From Novosphingobium sp. IK01 (GTDB lineage Bacteria; Pseudomonadota; Alphaproteobacteria; Sphingomonadales; Sphingomonadaceae), in contig NZ_BTFW01000001.1 of NCBI RefSeq assembly GCF_033242265.1, positions 3,245,001 through 3,309,000 on the forward strand: a stretch of DNA of 64,000 nt, in the 5' to 3' direction. Below, piece after piece: positions 1 to 9,992 of this stretch (position 1 is its first letter; every line of letters begins with the position of its first letter). A model generated the notes under the pieces. The model was not told where the DNA came from. It worked only from the letters and a program-made list of their open reading frames with translations, and searched no databases. Position numbers and translations under genes: made by a program.

Positions 1-1
1 G

Positions 2-301
2 CGCGAACAGTACATGACCTCGGTCTACAACCACTTCGCGCTGCCGCCCACGCTGGCCGATTTCTGCGATGCGACGCTGGCGATGGCTCATGATGCCGCC
101 GCCGTGAAGCCGGTCGAGTTCGAGGCTTTTGCCGTGCGCAGCCTGCCCAACATCGAGGTGGTGTTCGACGCGTTCTATCGTCGCTACGACGCCTATCGTT
201 CCGACGTGGCGGCCTGGCACGCCCAGTATGGCGACGCCCAGCCCGGCGCGCAGATCGTGGTTGCGAGCGGGGCGGGAAAGACTGAGCCGACCGAGGGCTG
301 A
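2..301 (+). CDS. C-terminal part of an unrecognised protein (cut by the left edge)
   Basis: The reading frame is open to the left edge and ends at 299-301, so only about 99 C-terminal residues are visible. An internal ATG at 14 exists, but the frame continues upstream of it, so it is probably not the start. The segment is rich in aromatic residues and Asp, with a run of predicted helices (for example [19 protein letters not shown]), and has no signal peptide or membrane segment. I do not recognise the family and assign no function. It is followed by a GC-rich hairpin (327-357) and then a tRNA gene, so it is probably the last gene of its transcript. Confidence 0.55.
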   Translation, partial: REQYMTSVYNHFALPPTLADFCDATLAMAHDAAAVKPVEFEAFAVRSLPNIEVVFDAFYRRYDAYRSDVAAWHAQYGDAQPGAQIVVASGAGKTEPTEG

Positions 302-326
302 GGCCCCCGGGCAAGGCAAGGCTGTT

Positions 327-357
327 GCTCCGGGTCGGCAGGCTGTCGACCCGGAGC
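327..357 (+). terminator. Hairpin after the first gene, possible terminator
   Basis: Perfect 11-bp arms (327-337 and 347-357) enclose a 9-nt loop, 26 bases after the stop of the partial gene. The run after the stem is A-rich, not T-rich, on the + strand, so a classical intrinsic terminator for this direction is doubtful. It could be an RNA 3'-end hairpin. Confidence 0.35.
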
Positions 358-467
358 TGAAAAAAAGATGAAATTTGCTCTTGGCGCGGCTCCTCACTCG
401 CGCTAATGGCGGCGCTCCCGAAGCAAGGAAGCCGCAAGGCAGCCGGACTTTCGGAAGATACTGGAAC

Positions 468-1783
<1,316 letters not shown>

Positions 1784-1945
1784 ATTGTCCCCGGTCTGAA
1801 TTGTGGCCGAGTTGCGGTCTGGCACCGTTCTGACGGCAACAAACCGACAATTCGGAACGCTTTGCACCGGGGCGCGCCGACCCGTGGCGCAATTGCTTCA
1901 AGGTGCCTTTCCGTCGTGCGGCATTTGGCCTAAGCCGCCGCGATC

Positions 1946-3079
1946 ATGACCATCAGTCAGCTTTCCCACATCGCCGAATCGGCCCATTGTCCGCGCCTCG
2001 TGATCAAGGTCGGCTCGGCCTTGCTGGTGGGCAAGGACGGGCAGCCAAGGCGCGAATGGCTGGCTGCGCTGGTCGCCGAAATCGCTGCGGCGCGCGCGCG
2101 GGGACAGGACGTGATCGTGGTGTCCTCGGGCGCGATTGCGCTGGGCGCGCGGCGTCTGGGGCTGGCCAAGGGCGGGCGGGGGAGCCTTGCCGATGCGCAG
2201 GCCGCCGCCTCGGTCGGGCAGATTGCGCTGGCGGGCCTCTGGGCCGAACTGCTCGCCACCCATGGCATCACCGCCGCGCAGATTCTGCTGACGCTCGAAG
2301 ACCTTGAGGATCGCCGCCGGTACCTCAACGTCACGGCCACGCTCGGGCGCCTGCTGGCCGCCGGGGCCGTGCCGGTGATCAACGAGAACGATTCGGTAGC
2401 CACGCAAGAAATCCGCTTTGGCGACAACGACCGCCTTGCCGCGCGCGTGGGGCAGGCCGCCGCCGCGCAAGGGGTGCTGCTGCTGTCCGACATCGACGGG
2501 CTTTATGATCGCGATCCGCGTCTGCCCGGCGCGGTGCGGATTCCCGTGGTCGAGGGGGTGACCCCTGAAATCCATGCCATGGCCACGGGCGGTTCGTCTT
2601 CTGGGCTGGGCTCGGGTGGCATGACTTCCAAGTTGCAGGCTGCCGAAATCGCCGAACTGGCGGGCATGGCGCTGGCGATCATCGACGGGCAGCCGGTTGC
2701 GCCGATTGGCGCCGCGCTGGGCACCGGGCGTGGCACGCTGTTTGTCCCGCGCCATCGCCATACCGCGCGCAAGGCCTGGCTGGGCGGGCGGCTGCGGATG
2801 CGCGGCACGGTCCATGTCGATGCCGGGGCCGCCGCTGCGCTGGCCGGTGGGGCCAGCCTGCTGGCCGCCGGGGTTACGCGGATCGAGGGCGAATTCGCGC
2901 GCGGCGATGTCGTTGCGGTCGAAGGCCCGGACGGACAGGTTCTGGCGCGCGGCCTGTGCGAATACGATGCCGGGGAGGCGGTGCGCCTGATCGGCCATCC
3001 CTCGTCGGCGCACGAGGCCATCCTCGGCTATGCCCCGCGCTCGGCGCTTATTCATCGCGACCAACTGGTCCTCTTGTGA
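1946..3079 (+). CDS. proB: Glutamate 5-kinase (ProB)
   Basis: Catalyses ATP-dependent phosphorylation of glutamate, the first and normally feedback-inhibited step of proline synthesis. The 377-residue protein has the amino-acid-kinase fold in its first two thirds (VIKVGSALLVG near residues 19-29, VIVVSSGAIALG near 54, NENDSVATQEIRFGDND near 147). A C-terminal PUA domain covers about residues 285-365. Length matches the PUA-containing family. proA is not in the window. The stop is 10 bases before the next gene, so the two may be co-transcribed. Confidence 0.96.
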   Translation: MTISQLSHIAESAHCPRLVIKVGSALLVGKDGQPRREWLAALVAEIAAARARGQDVIVVSSGAIALGARRLGLAKGGRGSLADAQAAASVGQIALAGLWAELLATHGITAAQILLTLEDLEDRRRYLNVTATLGRLLAAGAVPVINENDSVATQEIRFGDNDRLAARVGQAAAAQGVLLLSDIDGLYDRDPRLPGAVRIPVVEGVTPEIHAMATGGSSSGLGSGGMTSKLQAAEIAELAGMALAIIDGQPVAPIGAALGTGRGTLFVPRHRHTARKAWLGGRLRMRGTVHVDAGAAAALAGGASLLAAGVTRIEGEFARGDVVAVEGPDGQVLARGLCEYDAGEAVRLIGHPSSAHEAILGYAPRSALIHRDQLVLL

Positions 3080-3089
3080 GAATTCCTGA

Positions 3090-4025
3090 ATGATGGCCTT
3101 GCGTCAGCGACCGGGCGAGCTGCTCGCCGTGACCGGTGCAACCGGGTTTGTCGGGCAAGCCGTGCTCGAACAGGCCGCGCGTTCGGGCGTGGAAGTGCGC
3201 GCTCTCACCCGCCGCGAACAGCCTGCGCGCGAGGGCGTGGAATGGGTGCGCGGCGATCTCAACGATGGCCCGGCGCTCAAGCGGCTGCTGTCGGGCGCCG
3301 GGGTGGTTTTGCACATCGCGGGCGTGGTCAATGCGCCTGATATGGCCGGTTTCCATGAAGGCAATGTGACCGGCACGCTCAATGTCGTGAACGCGGCGCT
3401 GGCGGGCGGGGTGGAGCGGTTCATCCACGTTTCCTCGCTCTCGGTGCGCGAACCGCAGCTTTCGGACTATGGCACGTCGAAGCGCAAGGGCGAGATGATC
3501 GTCAAGGCCTCCAGCCTCGACTGGACGGTCGTGCGCCCACCGGCGATCTATGGTCCGCGCGACACCGAGATGTTCGAACTGTTCAAGCTGGCCAAGACCG
3601 GGATCATCCCGTTGCCGCCCGGCGGGCGCGCTTCGGTGATCCATGTCAGCGATCTGGCGCGGCTGCTGATCGCGCTGATCCCCGGTGGCGAGGATGTGAC
3701 GAGCCAGACCTTCGAGCCCGACGACGGGACGCCGGGGGGCTGGGACCAGGTTGCCCTTGCACGCGCCATCGGCATGGCGATGGGGCGCCGCGTGTGGCCG
3801 CTGCCGCTGCCGCGCTGGCTGCTCGAATGGGCGGCAAAGCTCGACCGTCTGATTCGCGGCGACAAGGCCAAGCTCACCGCCGACCGCGTGAGCTACATGA
3901 GCCACCCGGACTGGACCGTGAGTGAAAGCGCGCGTCCGCCCGCCTCGCTGTGGGAACCGCAAGTGGAAACGGCCATCGGGCTCCATGCGACGGCAGCCTG
4001 GTACAAGGAAGAAGGCTGGCTTTGA
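3090..4025 (+). CDS. NAD(P)-dependent epimerase/dehydratase (extended SDR-like)
   Basis: A 311-residue Rossmann-fold oxidoreductase. The nucleotide-binding motif GATGFVGQAV is near residues 15-24, an acidic residue in VRGDLND lies near position 49, and the active-site YxxxK is seen as YGTSK near 127. VRPPAIYGP is typical of UDP-sugar epimerase-like SDRs. The substrate cannot be read from the sequence. It follows proB closely and is convergent with the MFS gene downstream. A nearby ATG (codon 2) is an alternative start. Confidence 0.85.
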   Translation: MMALRQRPGELLAVTGATGFVGQAVLEQAARSGVEVRALTRREQPAREGVEWVRGDLNDGPALKRLLSGAGVVLHIAGVVNAPDMAGFHEGNVTGTLNVVNAALAGGVERFIHVSSLSVREPQLSDYGTSKRKGEMIVKASSLDWTVVRPPAIYGPRDTEMFELFKLAKTGIIPLPPGGRASVIHVSDLARLLIALIPGGEDVTSQTFEPDDGTPGGWDQVALARAIGMAMGRRVWPLPLPRWLLEWAAKLDRLIRGDKAKLTADRVSYMSHPDWTVSESARPPASLWEPQVETAIGLHATAAWYKEEGWL

Positions 4026-4090
4026 AAGCGGCGCCAGTTGCCATGCCCGGCCTTTGCCAGAGGCACTGCCCCATCCAGAGCTAATGGGGT

Positions 4091-4111
4091 GCAGGGGGCC
4101 CTGCCCCCTGC
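4091..4111. terminator. GC hairpin between convergent genes
   Basis: Perfect 8-bp arms GCAGGGGG (4091-4098) and CCCCCTGC (4104-4111) with a 5-nt loop, placed between the convergent epimerase and MFS genes. No long T run follows on either strand. It resembles the other GC-rich hairpins found after genes in this window (19743-19760, 53442-53461). Confidence 0.45.
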
Positions 4112-4135
4112 GGTATCCCTTGTTCTTCAGGGCTC

Positions 4136-5590
4136 TCAGGCTGCCGCGTGGGTCAGTGAACGCCCGGTTTCCGCCGGAAGCCGCCAGACGCTGATCACGC
4201 CGACAAGAGCGAGGCCAGCCATGACGAGGAATGCGAAGCGGTAATCCGCGCCAGCCCCGCCAAGCCCCGCGACGCGGGCGAACAGGCCCCCGGCGTGGAC
4301 ACTCATGGCCGCCGCCGTCACCCCGGCTGCCGCACCCAGTTGGAGGACGGTGTTGAACAGGCCATTGGCGTCGCCCATGCCCTGCCGGTCGACATCGGCG
4401 AAGGCCAGCGTGGCCAGCGCCGAGAACTGGAGCGAGCGGACAAGGCCATTGGCGCAGAGCATCGCGGCGACGAGCGGGGCAGGCGTGGCGATGCCGATCA
4501 GCGCCAGCGAGGCCAGCGACCCCGCGCAGAGCACGCCGTTTACCAGCAGCACCCGGCGATAGCCGAAGCGGCGCAGGATGCGCCCGACCATGCTTTTCAT
4601 CGCAATGTCGCCCGCAAACAGCGCGACCACGAACAGCCCGGCATGGACCGCGCTGAAGCCGAAGCCCGCCTGCATCATCAACGGGAGCAGGAACGGCACC
4701 GCGCCGATGGCCATGCGCGAAAGGGTGCCGCCGCTGACCGCCGCGCGGAACGAATGGGTCTTGAGCGCGGCCAGATCGAGCAAGGGATGCGGGCTGCGGC
4801 GCATGTGGACGAGCGCGAGGGCGAGCACGGCAAGCCCCCCAGCGATCAGCGCCAGCGCGGGGGCCGAAAGCGCGCGGGCGCCGCGCTCGAAGCCGATCTG
4901 GAGCGAAAAGACGCCCAGCGCGGTGAGGAGGAAGCCGGTCATATCGAACCGCCGCCGCGCGCCGCGCACGTCGGGGATCAGCCAGAACGCGGCGACCAGC
5001 GCGACAAGCCCCAGCGGCACGTTGAAATAGAAGATCCAGCGCCAGCCCAGATGTTCGGTGATGAGGCCGCCGATGGGCGGGCCGACCACCGGCGCGAACA
5101 GCGCGGGCCAGATCAGCGCCGACATCGTGCCGATCAGTTCCTTGCGCGGGGTATGGCGGATGACCACGAGCCGTCCGACCGGGGTCATCATCGCGCCGCC
5201 GATCCCCTGGACCACGCGCAAGGCTACGAAGGCAGGCACCGAGCGCGCGCTGCCGCACAGGGCCGAGGCAATCGTGAAGATGGTGATCGCGGTCATGAAC
5301 ACGCGGCGCGCGCCAAAGCGGTCGGCCATCCAGCTGCTGGCCGGGATCAGCACGCCGAGCGCGAGCATGTAGGCGCTGATCCCGATGTCGAGCGCGACGG
5401 CGGTGGTGTGGAACGTGCGCGCCATCGAGGGCAGCGCGGTGACCAGGATCGTGCCGTCGAGCATTTCCATGAACAGCGCGCCGGTCACCAGGCTCATCAT
5501 CAGGCGCCGGCGCAGCGGCGAGAGCGGGGCGGGAGCTATTTCAGGCGGCTGTGCGGACAAGCGCGGGTATCCTTCCATCGGCTGGCGCAT
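4136..5590 (-). CDS. MFS exporter, DHA2 (EmrB/QacA-like) family
   Basis: A 484-residue inner-membrane drug/proton antiporter candidate. After a short proline-rich cytoplasmic N terminus come many hydrophobic helices consistent with the 14-helix DHA2 subfamily. Visible signatures are FMEMLDGTILVTALPSMA in TM1, the loop 2-3 motif WMADRFGARRVF, and the TM5 motif GPPIGGLI. The transported compound is unknown. No regulator gene is adjacent. ATG 5578 (MEGYPR) is an alternative start. The gene is separated from the sulfur operon by a strong hairpin at 5633-5666. Confidence 0.88.
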   Translation of the reverse strand: MRQPMEGYPRLSAQPPEIAPAPLSPLRRRLMMSLVTGALFMEMLDGTILVTALPSMARTFHTTAVALDIGISAYMLALGVLIPASSWMADRFGARRVFMTAITIFTIASALCGSARSVPAFVALRVVQGIGGAMMTPVGRLVVIRHTPRKELIGTMSALIWPALFAPVVGPPIGGLITEHLGWRWIFYFNVPLGLVALVAAFWLIPDVRGARRRFDMTGFLLTALGVFSLQIGFERGARALSAPALALIAGGLAVLALALVHMRRSPHPLLDLAALKTHSFRAAVSGGTLSRMAIGAVPFLLPLMMQAGFGFSAVHAGLFVVALFAGDIAMKSMVGRILRRFGYRRVLLVNGVLCAGSLASLALIGIATPAPLVAAMLCANGLVRSLQFSALATLAFADVDRQGMGDANGLFNTVLQLGAAAGVTAAAMSVHAGGLFARVAGLGGAGADYRFAFLVMAGLALVGVISVWRLPAETGRSLTHAAA

Positions 5591-5632
5591 CCCGCTTTGG
5601 CAAAGGATGGGCTGTCTGCCCAGCCTGCACAG

Positions 5633-5666
5633 GAAAACCGGGCTGAAGGCATGCCTTCAACCCGGT
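5633..5666 (-). terminator. Terminator of the sulfate-assimilation operon
   Basis: On the minus strand, downstream of cysH, 15-nt arms with one mismatch (5637-5651 and 5652-5666) form a long palindrome. It is followed, in the minus direction, by TTTTCC (complement of 5632-5637). The position 20 bases after the cysH stop fits an intrinsic terminator for the cobA-cysH operon. Confidence 0.7.
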
Positions 5667-5687
5667 CGGGAAATTTCAGCAAAAAGG

Positions 5688-6524
5688 TCAGAAGACCGGG
5701 TCGTAGCCGGGCGGGAGCGGGCTGCTCTGGCCGACCTCGCTGGCCTGATCGCCGTGGCCGGGGACGTGGATGCCGCATTCGGTCTTGTCCCAGCCCTTCC
5801 AGCGGCCCGAGCGCGGGTCTTCGCCCGGCGCGACCTTGCTGGTGCAGGGCGCGCAGCCGATCGAGGGATAGCCTTGCGCGACCAGCGGGTGCCGGGGCAG
5901 GCCATGGGCCTCGAAATAGGCTTCGAGGCGGTCCTTTGGCCAGTTGGCGAGCGGGTTGATCTTCAGCCGTCCGGCGGCGTCCGCCGTGTCGATCTCGAAG
6001 CGGGGCAGGCCAGCGCGGGTCGAGGACTGGAAGCCCTTGCGCCCGGTGATCGAGGCATCGAACCCGGCCATCGCGCGGGCCAGCGGGATCACCTTGCGGA
6101 TTTCGCAGCAGCCGTCCGGGTCCCACGACCAGCGCAACCCGGTCTCGTCCTTTTTCGCCACGACGGCGGCATCGGGTTCGAGCACGCGCAAGTCGGTCAG
6201 GCCGAGCTTGCCGATCAGCTGGTCGCGATAGGCCAGCGTCTCGGGGAAGTGCTTGTGGGTGTCGAGGAACAGGACCGGGGTATTGCGGTCGGCCTGCGCC
6301 ACGAGGTGGAGCAGGACCGCGCTTTCCGCGCCGAAGCTGGAGACGACCGCGACCCGCCCAGTACGCCCTTGGGCGATCCCCTCGGCCAGAACGGCGGCGA
6401 GCATGTCCTGCGCCTCGACCCCGTCGAAGCGCGCGTTGAGCGCGGCGACTTCTTCGGGGGTGAAGCGGGGGGACGTGTCGATGCGGTCGGGCACGTGGGA
6501 CGTGGCTTGGGCGGGACTGGTCAT
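5688..6524 (-). CDS. cysH: Phosphoadenylyl/adenylyl-sulfate reductase, Fe-S type (CysH)
   Basis: Reduces activated sulfate (APS or PAPS) to sulfite. The 278-residue protein has the PP-loop motif VSSFGAESAVLLH near residue 62, the paired Cys139-Cys140 (DGCCEIRK), Cys224-x2-Cys227, and the catalytic Cys250 in ECGIH. The CC...CxxC set is the one that binds a [4Fe-4S] cluster in APS-preferring assimilatory reductases, so APS is the likelier substrate. That is family knowledge and was not tested here. The frame runs on upstream to 6632, but ATG 6524 lies 4 bases after the DUF934 stop and gives a normal length. Confidence 0.94.
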   Translation of the reverse strand: MTSPAQATSHVPDRIDTSPRFTPEEVAALNARFDGVEAQDMLAAVLAEGIAQGRTGRVAVVSSFGAESAVLLHLVAQADRNTPVLFLDTHKHFPETLAYRDQLIGKLGLTDLRVLEPDAAVVAKKDETGLRWSWDPDGCCEIRKVIPLARAMAGFDASITGRKGFQSSTRAGLPRFEIDTADAAGRLKINPLANWPKDRLEAYFEAHGLPRHPLVAQGYPSIGCAPCTSKVAPGEDPRSGRWKGWDKTECGIHVPGHGDQASEVGQSSPLPPGYDPVF

Positions 6525-6528
6525 GGTG

Positions 6529-6972
6529 TCAGGCTTTCTGGGCACCGGGATGGCGGGCGGCCCAGATCGGGGCGCGGCCATCGACGGTCTTCTGGTAGAC
6601 TTCACCCCAGGTCGCGAAGGCGGCCTCGGCATCCTGCGGGCTGATCGGCTTGTCGGGCGCGAAGGAATCGAACCCGCAGCGGCGCATGTGGCTGAGCTGG
6701 TCGATCAGCACGTCGCCCACTGCGCGCAGCTCGCCGGTGTAGCCGCGTTCGCGCAGCGAGCGGGCCGAGGAATAGCCGCGCCCGTCGCCGAACGAGGGGA
6801 AGTTGACCTCGATCAGCGCGATCCGGTCGAGGAACGGGACGAGCGCGAGCGCATCGTCGCCCGGCTCGATGCGGACGGCGGTGGCATTGCCTTGCGCGCC
6901 AAAGGCATCGACCGTCACGGCCGGATCGGCGACGGGTTCGTCGGTGCGGTAGCGCAGAACGGTCTCAACCAT
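6529..6972 (-). CDS. DUF934 family protein of the sulfite-reductase operon
   Basis: A 147-residue protein of the DUF934 family, found next to ferredoxin-type sulfite/nitrite reductases in many proteobacteria. Its biochemical role is not established. Visible family features are the IALIEVNFPSFGDGRGYS block, followed by AVGDVLIDQLSHMRRCGFDSF near the middle. No metal-site motif or membrane segment is obvious. The ATG at 6972 overlaps the cysI stop by 8 bases, which indicates translational coupling. A role as a partner or assembly factor of CysI is inferred from context only. Confidence 0.9.
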   Translation of the reverse strand: MVETVLRYRTDEPVADPAVTVDAFGAQGNATAVRIEPGDDALALVPFLDRIALIEVNFPSFGDGRGYSSARSLRERGYTGELRAVGDVLIDQLSHMRRCGFDSFAPDKPISPQDAEAAFATWGEVYQKTVDGRAPIWAARHPGAQKA

Positions 6973-8599
6973 AGATCGCCTCCTTGAACGGGGCCATGCC
7001 GATGCGGCGGTAGGTGTCGAGGAAACGCTCGCCCTCGTCGCGGCGGGCGAGGTAGACGTCGGTGACCTTCTCGATGGCATCGACGACGCCATCTTCCGAG
7101 AAGCCCGGCCCGGTGATCGTGCCGAGCGAGGTATCGGCGCTTTCCGCGCCGCCGAGCAGGAGCTGGTAGTTTTCCAGTCCCTTGCGATCGACCCCCAGAA
7201 TGCCGATGTGGCCCGCGTGGTGGTGGCCACAGGCGTTGATGCAGCCCGAGATCTTGAGCTTCAGCTCGCCCAGTTCGCGCTGACGCCCGATGTCGGCGAA
7301 GCGGTCGGTGATTTTCTGCGCGAGGGGGATCGAGCGCGCATTGGCGAGCGCGCAATAATCGAGGCCCGGGCAGGCGATGATGTCGGTGATCAGGTCGAGG
7401 TTGGGCGTGGCCAGCCCGGCTTCGACGAGTGCCTGCCAGACCCGATAGAGATCGGCCTTCTTCACATGGGGCAGCACGATGTTCTGCGCATGGCTCACGC
7501 GCAGTTCGTCGAGGCTGTGGTCACGCGCGAGATCGGCCATCAGGCGGATCTGATCGGCGGTGGCGTCGCCCGGAATGCCGCCCACCGGCTTGAGGCTGAT
7601 CGTGACGATCGCATAGCCGGGCTGCTTGTGGGCATGGACGTTCTGGTCGACCCAGAGCGCGAAATCGGGATCGGAGAGGTCGAGATCGTCCGACAGGCCG
7701 CTTTCAAGACCCGGATCGACGAACATCGCCTTGATCCGTTCGAGTTCGGCCGGCGGCGGTTCGAGGCCCAGCGTCAGGATATGGGCGAATTCTTCGCGCA
7801 CCTGGCGGGCATATTCATCGACCCCGATCTCGTGGACGAGGATCTTGATGCGCGCCTTGTACTTGTTGTCGCGGCGGCCATGGCGGTTGTAGACGCGCAG
7901 CGCCGCTTCGAGGAAGCTGATCATCTGGAGCGCGGGCACGAATTGCGCAATGCACGGCGCGATCATCGGCGTGCGGCCCATGCCGCCCCCGGCAAAGAAC
8001 TTGCAGCCGATTTCGCCCGCCTCGTTCTTCACGATCTGGATGCCGATGTCGTGCAGGCGCATGGCCGCGCGGTCGGTGTCGCTGGCGATGATCGCCACCT
8101 TGAACTTGCGCGGCAGGTAATCGAATTCCGGGTGGAACGTCGACCACTGGCGCAGCAGTTCGGCATAGGGACGCGGATCGACGACTTCATCGGCTGCCGC
8201 GCCCGCAAAATGGTCGGACGTGGTGTTGCGGATGCAGTTGCCGCTGGTCTGGATCGCGTGAAGCTGGACCTTGGCGAGGTCTTCGAGGATCTGCGGCGCA
8301 TCGGACAGCTTGATCCAGTTGTACTGGATGTTCTGGCGCGTGGTGAAGTGGCCATAGCCGCGATCGTACTTGTCGGCGATGTCGCCCAGCACGCGCATCT
8401 GCGCCGAACTGAGCGTGCCATAGGGCACCGCCACGCGCAGCATGTAGGCGTGAAGCTGAAGATAAAGGCCGTTCTTGAGGCGCAGCGGCTTGAACTGGTC
8501 TTCGGTCAGCTCGCCCGACAGGCGGCGCGCGACCTGGCCGCGAAATTCGGCGACGCGGGCCTCGACCATGGCCTGATCGTGTTGGTCATATTCGTACAT
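6965..8599 (-). CDS. cysI: Sulfite reductase hemoprotein (siroheme, 4Fe-4S)
   Basis: Six-electron reduction of sulfite to sulfide in cysteine synthesis. The 544-residue protein has the two-repeat nitrite/sulfite reductase architecture. The siroheme/[4Fe-4S] ligands are visible as Cys410 and Cys416 (CPGLDYCALAN) and Cys453 and Cys457 (SGCINACGHHHAG). The basic anion-binding segment YGHFTTRQNIQ is near residue 80. No flavoprotein CysJ is encoded nearby, so the electron donor is probably ferredoxin or an unidentified partner (inference). CysI is central in an operon with DUF2849 and cobA upstream and DUF934 and cysH downstream. Confidence 0.95.
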   Translation of the reverse strand: MYEYDQHDQAMVEARVAEFRGQVARRLSGELTEDQFKPLRLKNGLYLQLHAYMLRVAVPYGTLSSAQMRVLGDIADKYDRGYGHFTTRQNIQYNWIKLSDAPQILEDLAKVQLHAIQTSGNCIRNTTSDHFAGAAADEVVDPRPYAELLRQWSTFHPEFDYLPRKFKVAIIASDTDRAAMRLHDIGIQIVKNEAGEIGCKFFAGGGMGRTPMIAPCIAQFVPALQMISFLEAALRVYNRHGRRDNKYKARIKILVHEIGVDEYARQVREEFAHILTLGLEPPPAELERIKAMFVDPGLESGLSDDLDLSDPDFALWVDQNVHAHKQPGYAIVTISLKPVGGIPGDATADQIRLMADLARDHSLDELRVSHAQNIVLPHVKKADLYRVWQALVEAGLATPNLDLITDIIACPGLDYCALANARSIPLAQKITDRFADIGRQRELGELKLKISGCINACGHHHAGHIGILGVDRKGLENYQLLLGGAESADTSLGTITGPGFSEDGVVDAIEKVTDVYLARRDEGERFLDTYRRIGMAPFKEAIYG

Positions 8600-8600
8600 G

Positions 8601-8912
8601 TCAGATCACCCAGGTACCGGCCTGCGGATCGGCAGGCTTGAGCGAAAGGTCGAGGCGCACGGTCGGCCCGAGCGCGCGGATGCGGTCCTTGATATGCGCG
8701 GGCCGCACGGCGCCCGCTTCGATGGTCGCGTCGATCACATGGGTATCGGTCACCACCTGCTTGGCGTTTTCGCGCGCGATGATCGCCTCGGCATCGTGTT
8801 CCACGGCCACGGCATTGTCGACATGGCGCGACCAGCCTTCACCCGTCCACCAGACCACGTCGCCGCTGCGCAAGTCGCTGCCCGTGATCACCTTGATCTT
8901 GTCCCCACTCAT
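8601..8912 (-). CDS. DUF2849 family protein
   Basis: A 103-residue protein of the DUF2849 family, small proteins usually encoded between cobA and cysI in alphaproteobacteria. Function is unknown. The sequence shows a compact beta-rich N-terminal half (VWWTGEGWSRHVDNAV) and a conserved second half on Asp/Arg residues, without signal peptide or membrane helix. The ATG at 8912 overlaps the cobA stop by 4 bases (ATGA), and the stop is one base from the cysI start. Expression is therefore tightly tied to siroheme and sulfite reductase production. Confidence 0.88.
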   Translation of the reverse strand: MSGDKIKVITGSDLRSGDVVWWTGEGWSRHVDNAVAVEHDAEAIIARENAKQVVTDTHVIDATIEAGAVRPAHIKDRIRALGPTVRLDLSLKPADPQAGTWVI

Positions 8913-9685
8913 CGGGCCGCCTCCACAATCGTCTGCAATTCCATGGTATCTCCCCGCGCGGCCACTTCGCCGATGACGATCAGCGCCGGGCTTTTGACAT
9001 GGTTCCGGGCGACCAGATCGGCCAGCCCCGCCAGTTCCCCGCGCAGCACGCGCATCTGCGGACGCGCCGCATTCTCGATCACGGCCAGCGGCATCGTCGG
9101 TGCGAGGCCATCGGCCATCAGCTTTTCGGCGATCGGTGCGGCGCTGGCCACGCCCATGTAGATCACGAGCGTGCGGCCAACGCCCGCCAGCCCCGCCCAG
9201 TTCTGTTCCGACAGGCCCTTGCACTGCCCGGCCACGAACGAGACGATCGAGGCATTGTCGCGATGGGTCAGCGGAATTTGTGCCGCAGCCGAAGCGCCGA
9301 GCGCCGCGCTCACGCCGGGCACGACTTCGACCTTCACGCCCGCCGCATGGCAGGCCTCGGCCTCTTCCCCGCCGCGCCCGAAGATGAACGGATCGCCACC
9401 CTTGAGCCGCACGACATCATGCCCGGCCAGCGCCTCGCGCACGAGCAGGGCGTTGATTTCTTCCTGGGGCATCGTGTGGCGCGCGCGGCGCTTGGCCACC
9501 GAGATGAAGCGCGCCCCGCGCGGGGCCATGGCCAGCACGGCGGGATCGACCAGCCCGTCGTGGACCACGACTTGCGCGTTCATCAACAGGCGCGCGGCGC
9601 GCAAGGTGAGCAGGTCGGGATCGCCGGGGCCAGCGCCGACCAGAAACACGGTTCCGCTGGTTCCGAAATGGGCAGGTTCAGTCAT
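8909..9685 (-). CDS. cobA: Uroporphyrinogen-III C-methyltransferase (SUMT, CobA-type)
   Basis: Uses S-adenosylmethionine to methylate uroporphyrinogen III twice, giving precorrin-2, the precursor of siroheme. The 258-residue protein is the stand-alone methyltransferase without the CysG dehydrogenase/chelatase domain. Signatures are VGAGPGDPDLLTLRA near residue 17, the VRLKGGDPFIFGRGGEE block near 93, and PGVSAALG near 123. First gene of the sulfite operon, it presumably supplies siroheme for CysI. Precorrin-2 dehydrogenase and ferrochelatase activities must be encoded elsewhere. Confidence 0.95.
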   Translation of the reverse strand: MTEPAHFGTSGTVFLVGAGPGDPDLLTLRAARLLMNAQVVVHDGLVDPAVLAMAPRGARFISVAKRRARHTMPQEEINALLVREALAGHDVVRLKGGDPFIFGRGGEEAEACHAAGVKVEVVPGVSAALGASAAAQIPLTHRDNASIVSFVAGQCKGLSEQNWAGLAGVGRTLVIYMGVASAAPIAEKLMADGLAPTMPLAVIENAARPQMRVLRGELAGLADLVARNHVKSPALIVIGEVAARGDTMELQTIVEAAR

Positions 9686-9992
9686 GGTGGCGCATGTGGC
9701 CTCGCGCGCGCCATCCTGCCAGCGAGAATGGGTTGGGCCGGGGCTAGGGGAACTTTAGCCGTGCTGCGGGTGCCGCCGCAGCCTCGCCGGGGCAAAGCGA
9801 CGAAACGGGGCAGAATTAACGCTGCCACGGGCCGCACGGAGCGCCCGAAAGCTGGCCCGCCGGGCCGGACATGCTGCCTTCGGGTCTGGCCCCGTTAACC
9901 AGATTCCCGAAAATTTTGTTGATGTGCCATATGGATAATTCGAAAAGGTGGACAGAAATACAGGTTCGGGCAAGATTTGAAGGGAAACCTGA
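9686..9992. promoter_or_regulatory. Divergent intergenic region, cobA operon / diguanylate cyclase
   Basis: These 307 bases separate two divergent transcripts and must carry promoters for both. The half nearer the cyclase is comparatively AT-rich (9908-9975). I see no confident -35/-10 pair, and no match to a known sulfur- or SAM-sensing riboswitch. Confidence 0.4.

Noticed and set aside
3048..5258. 736-residue minus-strand frame spanning the epimerase and MFS genes
   Set aside because: It crosses two well-supported genes in another frame and is low-complexity Arg/Ala/Pro throughout.
9686..9992. SAM- or cobalamin-type riboswitch before the cobA-cysH operon
   Set aside because: GC-rich inverted segments are present, but no consensus core of a known class could be matched.
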